NCBI GenBank assembly: GCA_034231615.1
Contig: CM067311.1
Location: 13,591,400 to 13,655,399 of the forward strand
Direction: 5' to 3'
DNA length: 64,000 nucleotides
Source of the DNA: Meghimatium bilineatum
Lineage: Eukaryota; Mollusca; Gastropoda; Stylommatophora; Philomycidae
Part shown: positions 14,101 through 29,100 of the stretch, one piece after another
Numbering within the stretch: the first letter of the stretch is position 1
How the letters are laid out: each line of letters begins with the position of its first letter
Program-made: the position numbers and the translations under genes
Notes under the pieces: model-generated
Told to the model about the DNA's origin: nothing
What the model saw: the letters and a program-made list of their open reading frames with translations, nothing else
Database searches by the model: none

Positions 14101-17100
14101 TTAGAACTTGCAGGTTATCAAGTACCACTTTTGGCTGTGGCAAAACTGTAAACTTGTTTGGTCTGGACATGTAATAAGACACGACTCACTTTCTAAAACT
14201 ATTTTCCAAAGAGCAGACGAGGCAGGAAGAAGGGGTGGAAAAAAATAAAATTCTGGATTGACAACATCAAGGAATTGTCATGGAATCATTTTTCTACACA
14301 TCCAATTGGCTGAGGAAAAAGGAATATTGAGGTCTTTTTGTGATGATGTCTCCTGTGTTACATACCTATGACCCTGACAGGTATCTTCTTCAGCGTTCAT
14401 TCTCAAACTCCCTCTGGATCTCTCTTGTAGCAGGATAATGGTCCTACTAGATTTCCAGCAGGATGCAGTCCAGAGAAAGGAAATGCAAGGTGTCACAGTT
14501 TTATTAGCACCTATGGCCCAACACATCTGTCTTCTACAGATGACAGGTATGGATATTATTATAATTGTTAAGATTTCAGGCACCACTGATACATCACATC
14601 ACATCGTCACTGCAATGTGGGTGATCAGCTTTCAGAGCATGATCAAGTTTGAAAATTGTTTGTGAGATAACACAATTAACAACTCTACCGCCAAGAACAC
14701 AATTAACAACTCTACCGCCAAGAACACAATTAACAACTCTACCGCCAAGAACACAATTAACAACTCTACCGCCAAGAACACAATTAACAACTCTACCGCC
14801 AAGTCGACTACCCACATTGTTGATGACCCTAAATATTACACAGATTATTTGGCTAAATTTCTCATCATATGATTCATGTATGCGAGTAAGTAACAATGAA
14901 TATGGAGAAAACAGAAGTCATGTTACAACCAGAAACTGGCAAAATCTATAACGACCCCGGCATAAAGGTAAATGAAGTATCACTGAAAGTTGTGAACAGA
15001 TTCACATACCTAGGTAGTACACTATCACAAAATGCCACTATTGATGATGAAGTCTATGAGGATGAAGGATAGCCAAAGCAAGCAGCACTGTCGGCAGATT
15101 ACAAGCAAATGTGTGACATAGAAATAGTATTGCCCTACAGAATAAGCTGAAAGTTTACGAGCAGTTGTACTTCTAGTGCTGGTATACACTACCATAACAT
15201 GGACTGTGTATAGACGACGTGAGGAAGCTTTCATACAACTTGTATCAGAAAAGATAGTCGTCGGATCATCATCACTGCAAACTGAACACGTCCATAGTTG
15301 CTCCAATCTCTCCCTGAGTGTATCCGTCATTACATTTCTACTGATAGCACCAGTATTATGCTGGTTGACCATCATTCTTCTGCGCTCTCCAAAATGTGTA
15401 ATTCCAGCAACACCTCATTTCAAACCCTGATCTTTAATCCTGGCCATTGAAAAGGAATCATCATCCACACTAGTCTCACTCTTGCATGCTATATCTCTTA
15501 AGGAGTTCAAATGATATGAATATCAAATGGCAAGACAAGTTTCTGGATACTACTGTCCTTTACAGATCTGGTATCCCTAGTATTGACACTATTCTGATGT
15601 ATACACAGATTCGTTGGGCAGGTCATGTGTGCCAGATAATTGCTCGCAAAAGATACTTCTTTCTTGTGAGTTGCATACGAGTATATGATCTCAAGGTGGC
15701 CAAAAGAAACGCTACAAGGATTCGTTAAAGACCTCACTGAAAGTCTTTGAATAGACAAAGACACATAGTAAGAACTTTCACAAAATAGAACAACATGGCG
15801 AGCTATAGTCAAATAAGGCACAAAGTTAATAATAACTATCATTTTACCATAACATTTTTACCTTAGTAGATGACATGCCTTTATATTGAGGTTATCTTCT
15901 TATAGAAGCTTCATGGCACGTCATCTATACAATTCCGTAGTCGTAACCTTCGATAACAGTTACCATGTTGTTCCAATAGGCCGACGTTGTGCTTGAACTA
16001 GTTGCAGGCACGGCCTGGGTGGGCGGAACAACAAGGAAACCTGTCGCAAGGGCCAGAGTTGTGCCCCGATGTCGACGTCTGTTTCTGCGGCATTAGACTC
16101 GAAACACCATCGAGTTGGACGGCTGCTGGAACAGAGGGCGGAGCACTTATGGGAATGCCCCACGTGCAGTGAGGCCAGTTTCTAATCAAGAATCAAGAAG
16201 GCACAGCAATTGTGATGAAAAGTTGAGAAATGCAGCAGCTCAGCATCAGAGAAAGTCATGGATAGACAGAAAAACACATTCACAGCGGGTATCCAATGTC
16301 AGGCAGGTTTAGAGAACATAGTCACAACAGGCAAAATTGAAAGCAACAGAGACAGAGGGCGACAACGTGAGAAAATATCACAGTTTGACAGCCTGGCACG
16401 GCAAGGAAACAACAACGACCTTGATACATTATACTGTAGACATAGAGCTGTGGAGAGCCATGACTGCCTACACCAGCTGGCATGGCACCTGATGATGATG
16501 ATCCAATGTCCAAGCACATTTGCTGCCAGAATATGGCTTATTAGCCATCTATGAACTCATAGTCAAGGACATAACTCAAAATGAATTTCAAAAGTGGATG
16601 TAACAAATGGTCATCATCATCATGTGATGGATGAACAACATACAAAAATAAATACACACATGCTGTGAGTTAATAATAACTATCAGTTTACAGTCTAGCA
16701 TATTCTCTTACCACGGACTTCTTGTCATCTCTACAAGAACGCTTTGCTCTAGGTGATGCCCCAGTCTTTTCAGCAAGACGCTTTATATTACTTCTGTGAA
16801 GTGGAATTAGGTGTAATAAATATATACATAAATTCTGCTAAAATTCAGCATAATGAGAGATTATTTTTTTTATCTATCTGTCTGTCTATCTATCTATTTA
16901 CCTTTGTTACCTTTGTTACCTTTCAGCGTCAGGGGTAGAAGAGTTTTCTGGAGATGGCCCTCTTGTGTGCTGAGTATATTGTGGAATTTGTTGCTTTTAT
17001 CTCTGTGGTCCATCATTTTCATGGCCGGCTTCTAGGTCTGTTTCACTGTTATATGTGTATCATAGCTTGCTGTGCTACGCTGTCTGATGGTAGTCTGCTG

Positions 17101-20100
17101 ATGTGTGCAAGCCATTTTATCTCTTGTTTCTTAATATGTTTGAAGATTGGGGTGGCGAATGTTCTTTGTCTAATATCCTCATTCCTCATTCTGTCTCTAA
17201 ATGCAAACATGCCATTTCAGTTGTCACAAGTTTGCGTATCACTAATGTTTCTGTATCATTTACCTCATATTGCTTGCAATCATATTGCTGAAATATTGTG
17301 TTTTATTCTGCTGCATTTGTTCTCAAACTCCTGCAGATTAGCAGGATGTAGTGCGGAGAATGGAGTGTCATGGTTTACAGCTTTCCTGAGATATCTGCAC
17401 CTTTCGACTGGGCACATCTAATTTCAGCATGGTTTCTGGGTCACTTTGGCCCTATATGGGATGAGACAGCCAACCTCAAAACCCTAACCACCTTATTTAT
17501 CTCTTCTGCTTAATTTCATTCGCCTGGAACATCTGAAATTTTGTCTCATTCGCCTGGAACATCTGAAATTTTGTCTCATTCGCCTGGAACATCTGAAATT
17601 TTGTCTCATTCGCCTGGAACATCTGAAATTTTGTTTCTTCTATAAACTTGACTGTATTCTGTAACTCGTACAGAGATCCGTAGTTTTTCTTCCGTTACTG
17701 TTTCTCTGGACCAGTGTATTTGTCTCAGCATTTTACAATCCTGGCATTCCTGAAGAATATGTTCTGCTGTTTGAGGTGCCTGTCCACATATACACATGGC
17801 CATGTTGCCAATCTTGAACTTTGTATACATGTGGCTGCATATCTATTATATCGTTTATATAAGTGGGAGAGTAACATTACACGATGGACAGGTTACAGTC
17901 TAGCAGAGTGCACCACCAAGACAAGAGACAGGAGATGTTGGAGATACGTTGCAGCCAACCTTCGTTGCGGAGACGGCACTTGATGATGATGATTTTATTG
18001 CATGACTGGTGGCCACAAAAATGATCAATGTCAGAGCGCGATAGCCTAGTGGATAGTTAGCTTGCTTGCTATCATCTGGTTACAGCGGGCCAGGTTCAAA
18101 ACCATGACCGGATATATTAAAAAAAAAAAATCTGGGTTGTGTTTTCTCACTTGACACGACCACTCCTCCAGTCGACTCAGCTGTAAATGAGTACCTGATG
18201 TATGAGTTAGGTAAGGTAAAAAACAGCAGGGAAGGGAACTGGCCACCCCACCTAATAGTTGCTGCGGCTTAGTACATGAAGAGTTATCTTCCTCCCCCGA
18301 CGGCAGATGTCATGGGACCTACCTTTAACTTTACTTTTATAGTGATAAGAGCATAACAAAAATAACCCGTTAGAGTTGCAGCAGTTTCACATTGGAGACA
18401 TCAGCAGAAATGCCCTCCAAACACATCTATCCTCAGCCATTAAGATGAGTGTAGAAAAATCATGCACCATTCCTTGATGATGTCAATGAATAATTTTGTG
18501 TGTGCATCTCTCTCCTTGCAAAATAGTTTTAGGAAGTGAACTGTGTCTTGTAAGATCAAACCAAGCATGTGTATGCCATTTCCCTACTGCCGAAAGCGAT
18601 TCTTGATAACCTTCATCTTCTTCATTTTCTTTTTGCGCTGAAGTTAGCGCATAGGGCAGAGGTCAGATCTCTTCAATTCTGTCTGTTCAAAGCTATTCTG
18701 TGCAGTTTTTTAATAGTATAGATATTGGTTGTTTTACTTTCTCAAAGTATTGTTCTTCTGAGTGTTTTTTTGGTCTACCCCTGACTCTTTTGCCTGTAGG
18801 TATCCATTCAAGAGATTGGTGGTGTATTCTGTTGATATCTGCGCGTAGGACTTGCCCGATGTAGGACCAACTGCATTTTCTGATAACATCTGTGATTAAA
18901 TTTTGATGTGTCTCTTCTCTGATTTTATCATTCGATTTGAATTCACTCCAATGGGTGTTAGTTATCCTACAAAGACATTTGTTCTCGAAATTCAGTAATA
19001 TCTTTTCTAAAGATACAGAGCTTTTCCAGCTCTCACATCCATATGATAGCACTGGAATAACGCAGGAATTAAACAAGCTCATTTTCGTGCGTGTGCTGAT
19101 TGACTTTGACCTCCAGATATTAGACAGTCTATTAAAGGTACTTGATGCTAATTCAATGAGAGTTGTAATTTCTGTCATGACATCACCATCGAGTGTTAAT
19201 TTGCTTCTTAGATAGGAGAATTTGTGCACCTTTTCAAGTTGTTGTCCATTTAAAGTAATAACATTAGGTGAATTGGTTAAGTCCATAAATTTTTTTTTGA
19301 TGAGTTGATTTGGAGACCTATTTGTCCTGCGATGAGTTTTAATCTATCAGTTTTTGTTTGTGCATCTTGATGGTTTTCACTCAATAGTGCAATTCTTGAT
19401 AACCTGCAACTGTGTTTATTTGTTGAAGAACGACTACATTTGTCTATATCCTGTATAATCAATTATTAACAGATGTCTGTGGCATTTATATGGAAATGCC
19501 TGGAACCTTCTTTCCGTGTCGGGGTTTATCGTCCAGCTCTCATATCCATACACAGAGTATAACATACTATGAACACTCTTATTTGTCTAGCTTGTCATGT
19601 TATGCTATTCTTCTTCAGGAGACATATTCTTTCCAGAACAGTCTCCTTTATGGATCTTCTGAATTTTTTATGATTCTGGGCGAGTTGACTAGCCGCTGCA
19701 AGGACATATTTAAACAATCTGAGATGTCTCTTATCCATCGATATCTTGGCTGGCCCATACTACCAGCAACCATACCTTCCTCTATTACAGCGTTTCCCAA
19801 CGTGAGGCCCACACCCCACAGGGGTGCAATTTGATTTCTAGGGGGACAATTCAAACAATTGTAATTAGGCTTCAATTAGGAAATAATTCCATTTATTAAT
19901 ATTAAAAAATATGTTTATGTTACATAGGGGGGCATCAGAACTTTAGAAAAACTTAGGTGGGGCATGATAAGAAAAAGGTTGGGGAACACTGCTCTATATA
20001 CTTGCTGTGTAGACATGTCAAACTGCGATCAAGAAGAAGACTGCTCTATATAGTAATTGTTCCATATTGCTGTCTCTTTATATGGCTAAAAAAAATTTCA

Positions 20101-23100
20101 GTTGTCTTATTATACTATATGTGAGAATTAAACAACATAGAAACATGAACAGATTTATCTCAATTAAATTAGGACAAGAAATATTAAGAATAATATATAA
20201 TTGTAGCTTGACAAATGTCAGTTGAATGAGATAATGTGACAAATAAAAACATCAAATTTACCTGTTTTGGTTCACATCTGTCGTTTTTTGTCTTATAGCT
20301 CTCAATGTATCTTCAACATTTACTATCTTTGTTCCTAATTTATTGAGTGCTCCAGTTCTACTGCAAGCTGCAGTAACACTCTGCTGTGAAAATGTGTCAT
20401 TTCTTGTGAAAGGGCTGTCTGCGCATGAGACTGGTTTCACTCTTCCTGAGCAAATACCTGAATCTTTATTTGGTTTAGTGCCAGATCTGACTTTGATGCA
20501 AACTTCATTTTTCTTTGTGAATGTTTGTGTTGACTCATTGACTTCTTCAGGCATGCTGACATCATCCAAATCATTTTTTGTGCTCTTCTGGTCATGACCC
20601 TGAGAGTTATCCGAGCTTGTACTTACAACTTCATTATCATCGTTTAAACTATGATCCATGGATGAGTACAGCTGACCACACCCACTGTCTGTTGATACAA
20701 GACTGACCTGAGGTGTGATCATTTTGCTGGCAGGTGTTGTTTTTGTCTTAACAATCTCAAATTCTTTCAACTTGGCTGGTTGTCCATTACCAGATATCTC
20801 ATAAACCTCAGTAACCATAGTCACAGTTTCATTAAGATCTTCAACATTGAATGACATATTTCTGTTTCCAGGTATGCCAGCATTGTTTTTATCAGTCAGA
20901 TAATTGCATATGCCCTTGTTCTGTTGATGTACAGACACTTGACTTGTTTTTCCCGGAGATGACACAGAACTGCTAGATTCTATGCTGGCAAGAGTTTCTG
21001 ATTTTTTCATATCTTGCTGATGCTGAGAAAAAAATACAAGTTTAACTGTTAATTTATAACCTTAAATTTAATATAGGCATAATCACAATAGCAAGAACAA
21101 AGAGAAAGAAGAAGGAAGCAGTCATAATTTAGCAAAATTGTATGAGATTACATATAAAATATGGGGTGCCACAGTAGCTCAGTAGTTAGTGCACTAGTTT
21201 CCTACTAGAGTAATCCAAGGTTCAATTCCCAGCACAAATGTAAATATTTTAAAATACCAATAGCTGCTATCAACCCAGCGTGAGGAAATAGGTACCAGAA
21301 TTCTGGAAATGTAAAGGCAGCAGGCGTAAAGCTGACTACATTATCTGTTGATATGCCACTCGTCAATAAAAAATACTAGTCTTAACGCCATACTCCGAAA
21401 CTTTTCAGGCATAAAAAAGAGAAACAGAAACTTTCCAATTTTTTTTTTTCACTATATATGTACATCACCATAAACATGTAACATATTCTGAACATTCTGG
21501 GCGAGTTGACCTGGGAGTTAAACAGAAGACATGTTTAAACAATCTGATATACCATCGTCATCCTGGGTGCCCTCTTCCCCTGTTGCTATTAGATCTGCCT
21601 TCAGCTATTAATCTTTTGATGGTGTTATGTCTCTGTACACGGCCAAAAAAACTCAGCTTTCTTGTTAAGGAGCCAGCTCTCTTTAACATTTATTGATCTT
21701 AATACTTCTTGAGGTTGTCTTTTTAGCTGTCCATGGTATATGTATAATTTTTCTGCAGCATCTCATTTTGAAAGCAGCGATTCTCTTAGTAAGGTAATAC
21801 TGCTATGAAACGGAACAACAATAGTACTTACATGGAATACAGGTTTGTTTCACTTGAACACAACAGACTATCACTAAGACTAAGGGGTTATGAGGTATAA
21901 ACACGAAAACATACAAATGACAATACACAACACATTTTCCAAGTTTCGAACCATTAGGTCTTTCTCAAGAATACATAAAAATCAATACAAATATTATTGA
22001 AAAGTATTGTTTTTGTTTACATGTTATTGGTGTATTTAGTGCCTCTGTGGCGGTAACACTGTTTTTACTGCTTTTCACTGTTTGTTTTTAATATATTCTT
22101 GAGAAAGATCTAATGGTTCGAAACACAATAACACAGACACACACACACAAATAACACATCCAAATCATATCTCTATTGTCTCTGAATTGGAAATCAATAA
22201 ATAAATAAATAAAAACGTTACATCGGAAAAAAGCAAACGTGCACACAAAAAAGTCATAAAAAATGGCCGGATGAATAAAGAAAAATGCATTATTTTTAGC
22301 TGAGCTGATACAGAAGACAGAAATAAGACAGAAGTTAAATGACTATCAACAACAGGTTAAACATCATAGGACAAGCTAAATGCAACAACAGGTTAAACAT
22401 CATAAGACAAGCTAAATGACTATCAACAACAGGTTAAACATCACAAGACAAGCTAAATGACTATCAACAACAGGTTAAACATCACAAGACAAGCTAAATG
22501 ACTATCAACAACAGGTTAAACATCACAAGACAAGCTAAATGACTATCAACAAATGGTTAAACATCATAAGACAGAAGCTAAATGACTATCAACAACAGGT
22601 TAAACATCACAAGACAAGCTAAATGACTATCAACAACAGGTTAAACATCACAAGACAAGCTAAATGACTATCAACAACAGGTTAAACATCACAAGACAAG
22701 CTAAATAACTATCAACAACAGGTTAAACATCATAAGACAGAAGCTAAATGACTATCAACAACAGGTTAAACATCACAAGACAAGCTAAATGACTATCAAC
22801 AACAGGTTAAACATCACAAGACAAGCTAAATGACTATCAACAACAGGTTAAACATCATAAGACAAGCTAAATGACTATCAACAACAGGTTAAACATCATA
22901 AGACAGAAGCTAAATGACTATCAACAACAGGTTAAACATCATAAGACAGAAGCTAAATGACTATCAACAACAGGTTAAACATCACAAGACAAGCTAAATG
23001 ACTATCAACAACAGGTTAAACATCACAAGACAAGCTAAATGACTATCAACAACAGGTTAAACATCACAAGACAAGCTAAATGACTATCAACAACAGGTTA

Positions 23101-26100
23101 AACATCACAAGACAAGCTAAATGACTATCAACAACAGGTTAAACATCACAAGACAAGCTAAATGACTATCAACAACAGGTTAAACATCACAAGACAAGCT
23201 AAATGACTATCAACAACAGGTTAAACATCATAAGACAAGCTAAATGACTATCAACAACAGGTTAAACATCATAAGACAGAAGCTAAATGACTATCAACAA
23301 CAGGTTAAACATCATAAGACAGAAGCTAAATGACTATCAACAACAGGTTAAACATCACAAGACAAGCTAAATGACTATCAACAACAGGTTAAACATCATA
23401 AGACAAGCTAAATGACTATCAACAACAGGTTAAACATCATAAGACAGAAGCTAAATGACTATCAAAAACAGGTTAAACATCATAAGACAAGCTAAATGAC
23501 TATCAACAACAGGTTAAACATCACAAGACAAGCTAAATGACTATCAACAACAGGTTAAACATCATAAGACAAGCTAAATGACTATCAACAACAGGTTAAA
23601 CATCATAAGACAGAAGCTAAATGACTATCAACAACAGGTTAAACATCATAAGACAAGCTAAATGACTATCAACAACAGGTTAAACATCACAAGACAAGCT
23701 AAATGACTATCAACAACAGGTTAAACATCATAAGACAAGCTAAATGACTATCAACAACAGGTTAAACATCACAAGACAAGCTAAATGACTATCAACAACA
23801 GGTTAAACATCATAAGACAAGCTAAATGACTATCAACAACAGGTTAAACATCATAAGACAGAAGCTAAATGACTATCAACAACAATTTTACACAGGAAAG
23901 TTGCATTCTTCATAGGTTTTCTAAAACTAAAATTGGCAACATACCAGTTTATAAATGAATAAATGACAGACTTTGAGTAACAAAGGACACACTAAACAGT
24001 CAGATCTTTTCATGACTATCCTGCTTTTAACTCCCTAAGAAGTACAGGTCCTCAAGAATCTTTGCAAATTTAAATGAAACTACATAATACTTCAATATCT
24101 TCTAAAGAACTCTACTACATCCTTCATCCATAAACCCATAACCCTTCAGGGTTGTAGAAGGACTACATTGGATGCATTAACACACAGAGTCCTCCAGCAA
24201 TTTCTATTGTCAAAAAATGCGGATGGGTGTGGAAAAATCTTGACCTGTTCAATCTTTGATATTGTTTGCTCATGATTTTTTTTACCTCTGTTGCTTCGCA
24301 CTTCAACTGTACCCCGTATAACTGCTTTTGACAGGGAATCCCATCAGAATACATGTCTAAACCATGCATATACGCACCATTAGGCATTCGTACTAAAAGG
24401 ACCATTAAGCCTTCTTGTAGAAGAAATAAGACATGACAGGGAATCCTGTTGGCATACATGTCTAATCCATGAAAGCTTCTGTTTTACTATTCAAAATAGG
24501 AAGAATACCGGTACATTATGAAAAGAAAGTCACTGAACAAGAGAAAACAGATATACCTAATTATTTATATGATAGTAACACAAGAAAACTAAGATACACC
24601 TAATTATTTATATGATAGTAACACAAGAAAACTAAGATATACCTAATTATTTATATGATAGTAACACAAGAAAACTATGATATACCCAATTATTTATATG
24701 ATAGTAACACAAGAAAACTAAGATATACCTAATTATTTATGACAGTAACACAAGAAAACTATGATATACCTAATTATTTATATGATAGTAACACAAGAAA
24801 ACTAAGATATACCTAATTATTTATATGATAGTAACACAAGAAAACTATGATATACCTAATTATTTATATGATAGTAACACAAAGATCTAATACGAGAAAC
24901 AGAGCTGTAGTAATACCTACCTTCTTTGTGAATTTTCCATTTTGCAGCATTGGCTTACTAGTGCACGGCTCGCTGAGCTGAAGAATATGTGATGTGCCAC
25001 TTGAAGACTTCCAGCCAGGAGGATGCATTCCCTTGCTTTCTTCATTTTTAGAGGTGGACATGTCATGTTTTAAGGAAGCCTCTGCCATTTTGTTTTCATT
25101 TCCGAGCTCCATTTGACCTCTATTTGTTTGATTCTTCAAGATAGTTTCATGAGAGGTGGCATATTTTCTCAAATTATGTCTCTCCTCTTCAGGTTTCATT
25201 ATTGCAGAATCACAGTTAGAACTCTCTTTTCCTGTCACTGTCCTTAATTTAGTGAAATTTCTGCTAGTCTCCTTTATATTATGCATTTTGCTTAATGATC
25301 GTTTGTTTTCTTTGCTTTCACCTGGTCCTAAAGACATTTTCCCTGTTAATTTTAACCCTAAACTCTTATTTTTTGGCAGCTGGGTATTTGTTTTAGAGAG
25401 TCTACTGTTTCCTGCACATACTATTTTAGATCTCTCATTGCAACTACGAGCTGTACCACTACAATCTTCGACACTAGTTGAGCTGGCCTTTACGGTTTTG
25501 CTGAGGGTTTTCAATAAAAGACAGTAGAGTTAACATTATCAACAACTTTGCATCATATATAAAATATTGAAAAACAACAATTTCTTTCAAAGATTGAATA
25601 ACCAGATAATGGACAACATTAACAAAAATATGTGTAAGAGTAGCAACCATGACCTGAGCTTTAGCTCAGGGTGAAGAAAATAGAGCCACATCCCATTCGA
25701 AGCAACTAAGGAAAGTTTTAAGATAGGCTGACTACATATCATAGTTACAACTGTTAAGAAGCTATATCTTTCCAGTGGCAACATATAGTTGTGAGACGTG
25801 TGCAATGATATCTGCAATAGAAAAGAAGATATCAGCATTCAAAATGAAAAGTTACAAAAAGGTTCCTAAAAATATTGGACAGAAAGATGAACCAACAAAT
25901 ATGTTCGCAGAGATCTGAACATAGAAGAAAAATGGCTCCTCAAAACTATAAAAAAGCACAAACTAACATATTTCGGACATATACAATGACAGTGGTTTAA
26001 AAAGATTAATTATGGAGGGCAAACTTCCAGGAAAGAGAAAAAGAGGCAGACCAAGACTACGGTGGACATATGACATCGAAGACCTGAACATGACACTGGA

Positions 26101-29100
26101 AGAAGCTGGGCAGCTTATACAGAACCAATAGGCTTACAGAGTGGCAGTGAGGATAACGTTCTATAAAGGATACGTCACATAGATAGATAGAATACATATC
26201 ATCTGTGAAAAAATTAATCAGTTACAGAAACACAGACAATAGATTCCAAGTTTATTTTGGGATAATAACATAAAACCTAAATGGAGAAAAGGAAACATGA
26301 AATACCTAGGTACACAAAGAAAAGATACCATGAAGAACCTAAGATATCATATTTCAAAGATGGGAATAACATGACATGAGGCTGAGAACATATACAAGGA
26401 TGGAAACAAATGGAAAATCCTTGTAAATACATTCATCATCAATGACATATTCTTTCCAGAACGTAGTCTTTCCTATGGATCTCTTGAATTCTCTGCGGTC
26501 TTGAGCAAATTGTCCTGCATCTTTCAGAGACATGCGCAGGCATTCTTGAATGTCTTTTGTCCAACGGCGTCTTGGTCTGCCTTTGCCCCTGTTGCCTTCT
26601 ATCATCTCCTCCAGTAACACTCTCTCCATGCCGCCGTGTCTCTTAATATGACCAAAAAAAACTAGCTTTTTCTTTATTATGGTATTCAGAAGCCAACCTT
26701 CCTGGACGTTAATTGTTCGTAACACCTGGTTTGTTTTCTTCGCTGTCCATGGTATTCTCAGAACTCTTCTATAACACTTTAATTCAAATGATGTTATTCT
26801 CTTGGCCACTGTTTTATTTAGTGTCCATGCTTCGCATCCATATGTCGCCACAGGAAATACACATGTTCGTAGTAAACACAATTTGGTTCTTATGTTAGTA
26901 CCTTGCCATAGTTTCTTTATCTGTTTTAATTTTGCCAGCGCCATAGCCGTTCTTCTTTTGATCTCAACTGTGCAGTCCTCCGCATTGTTTATATTACTTC
27001 CTAAATAATCAAAATGTGTCACTTCTTCCAAATTGCAGTTCTCAATATTAATTTTGGGTCTTGACTTAGTTTGTCAGTTGCCATTATTTTTGTCTTTTTC
27101 ATATTTAAGAACACATAAATACATTAGTGATGTGTAAATACATTAGGGATGTATAAATACATTAGTGATGTGTAAATACATTAGGGATGTGTAAATACAT
27201 TAGAGGTCCAAGGGCTGGATTGATGTATTGATTGAAAAAAAAGACAAGACAAGTGTCACTTTTTACAAAATATGGCTACCATGACCCACATCTATTTATG
27301 AGATAATTTTAGGCTTTCTAGTTATCACATTTTTTTAATTAAGCTGTGACCAATCAATGTTTTCGTTGTCTGCTTTGCTTTACCTGTTTCTGTGCTTCAT
27401 TGGTTTATCACTATAATAATTGTTTTTTGTATATATTATCTATTTTGACTCCTGTTTGTTTCTTGATAAAGTTTTAAAAAACAGAAATGTAGAATTCATT
27501 CTTTGTCTATACTTTTTATCGGAGCTGTTCACTAAGTTCGATGACTCCCACATGTACCTTGTCCCCCTCAATGAAGTGATGTGCCACCAGCCGAGAGTAC
27601 TACTCATATCCCGGGACATTTTGGGGGGGGGGGGGGGGTTGAAAAGACTAATAAGTTATATCTCTCTCAAATTAGTTTCCTTGTGATTATATACTTATTC
27701 CAGTTCTCTTGCCACTGAAGAAAGCATCTCTGATAGACACTTCATTCCATTTTTCTTGAAGTCTGTCCTTAAATGGTTACATTAAGGGAACATCTAGTGG
27801 CAGCAGGAGGGAAATAAGGTCATCAGAAATTAGATACAGACACTCAAATCTCACTGTGTCATTTTCCACTTTCTCTGTGAGATGTTCCTGAAATGAGTCC
27901 CAGTTTTGTGTAGGACTCAAATACAAACATGTCACTTGTGAATCTTGCCTGCAAAGGCAGTCTTACGTTTTTAAAAACCACCGCAGAGCGGGGAGAGCAA
28001 ACATGCTCCATCTGCCATACAACCTAAATAACAGTGAAATATGTCTTCTCATGTCCAGTCATCATTACAAAAACTGTCTTCACACCTTTTTGTTTCACAG
28101 TGCAATTTTAATGTAAATATAAAAACCAAAGCTAAAAGTTGACCTGATCCATTCATTGGCTATGCTTTGCATTTACCATAATGGCTGATGTTTATTGCTG
28201 CTACCACACTGAATTAATGAATCTGATATCTCAATACTCTGGTGCCTGGTTGTCAAGAGATTTAACTCATAGGAAACAACCCAATACTGAAAATTGTGTA
28301 CATTATACCTGGTGGTTTCAGCTATTCTGAGGCTGGCAATGCCTCCAGAGAAATGTCACACAGTATTATCCTCGTTGTCTTATTTTACGTGAGTACAGAT
28401 AGGGCGCAAATGGAAGAAATGACCTTGCTTCTTACCGTTAGTAAAGTTTGTGCTATTTTCCAATAAGCGATATTTCACTTGTCCCTTCATTCTGATAATA
28501 ACAGGATTTCATAGCATTATTTTTAGACCTATGTTTATACACAGGTTCGGGACTGTGGTCACATTTTGAACATTAAAGTTACATTCTCAGCTTATAAATG
28601 GATCAGCATATATTCAGAAACATACGGCAAATATTTTTTTCCCAGAAATCTATATCAAGATACAACATCAAGGAATGGACAGGGCAAGATATTTCCACAC
28701 TCATCCACATTGCTGAGGATAGATTTCGCTGGAGGACTCTATGTGCTGAGGCAACCAATGTGGTACCCCTACGACCCTGAAGGGTTATGGGTTTATTGAT
28801 AGATCGATCAAGATACAATTATTTTCAATTATTTTTGTCTAAATTACAAAATTATGAAACTACCGGCAGATCATACCTGTCAAATTTAAGTTGTTTAGGC
28901 ACAATGTGTAAGGGCATTGGATTATGAGCTTGAGCTATCTCTGATTTTTTTGTACATCTTTCAAGTCCTCTCTGTTTCATAGAAGGAGTCTTGGGCATAT
29001 TCTGAAGCTGAGAACTGAAGATAACCCATATTTTTAAAATTAAACAAGTCATCCTGCTTGTTCAGCTGAAAACATAACATTTTATTGCAATAAAACATGA

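Noticed and set aside
16954-17421. 155-codon hydrophobic membrane-like protein
   Set aside because: It is the antisense of a degenerate LINE tail plus a SINE-B copy; the hydrophobicity comes from reversed K/E-rich coding.
21169-21245. tRNA gene
   Set aside because: It has A and B boxes but no complete cloverleaf, and it runs into a SINE body. The same applies at 13250, 18031, 57537 and 58400.
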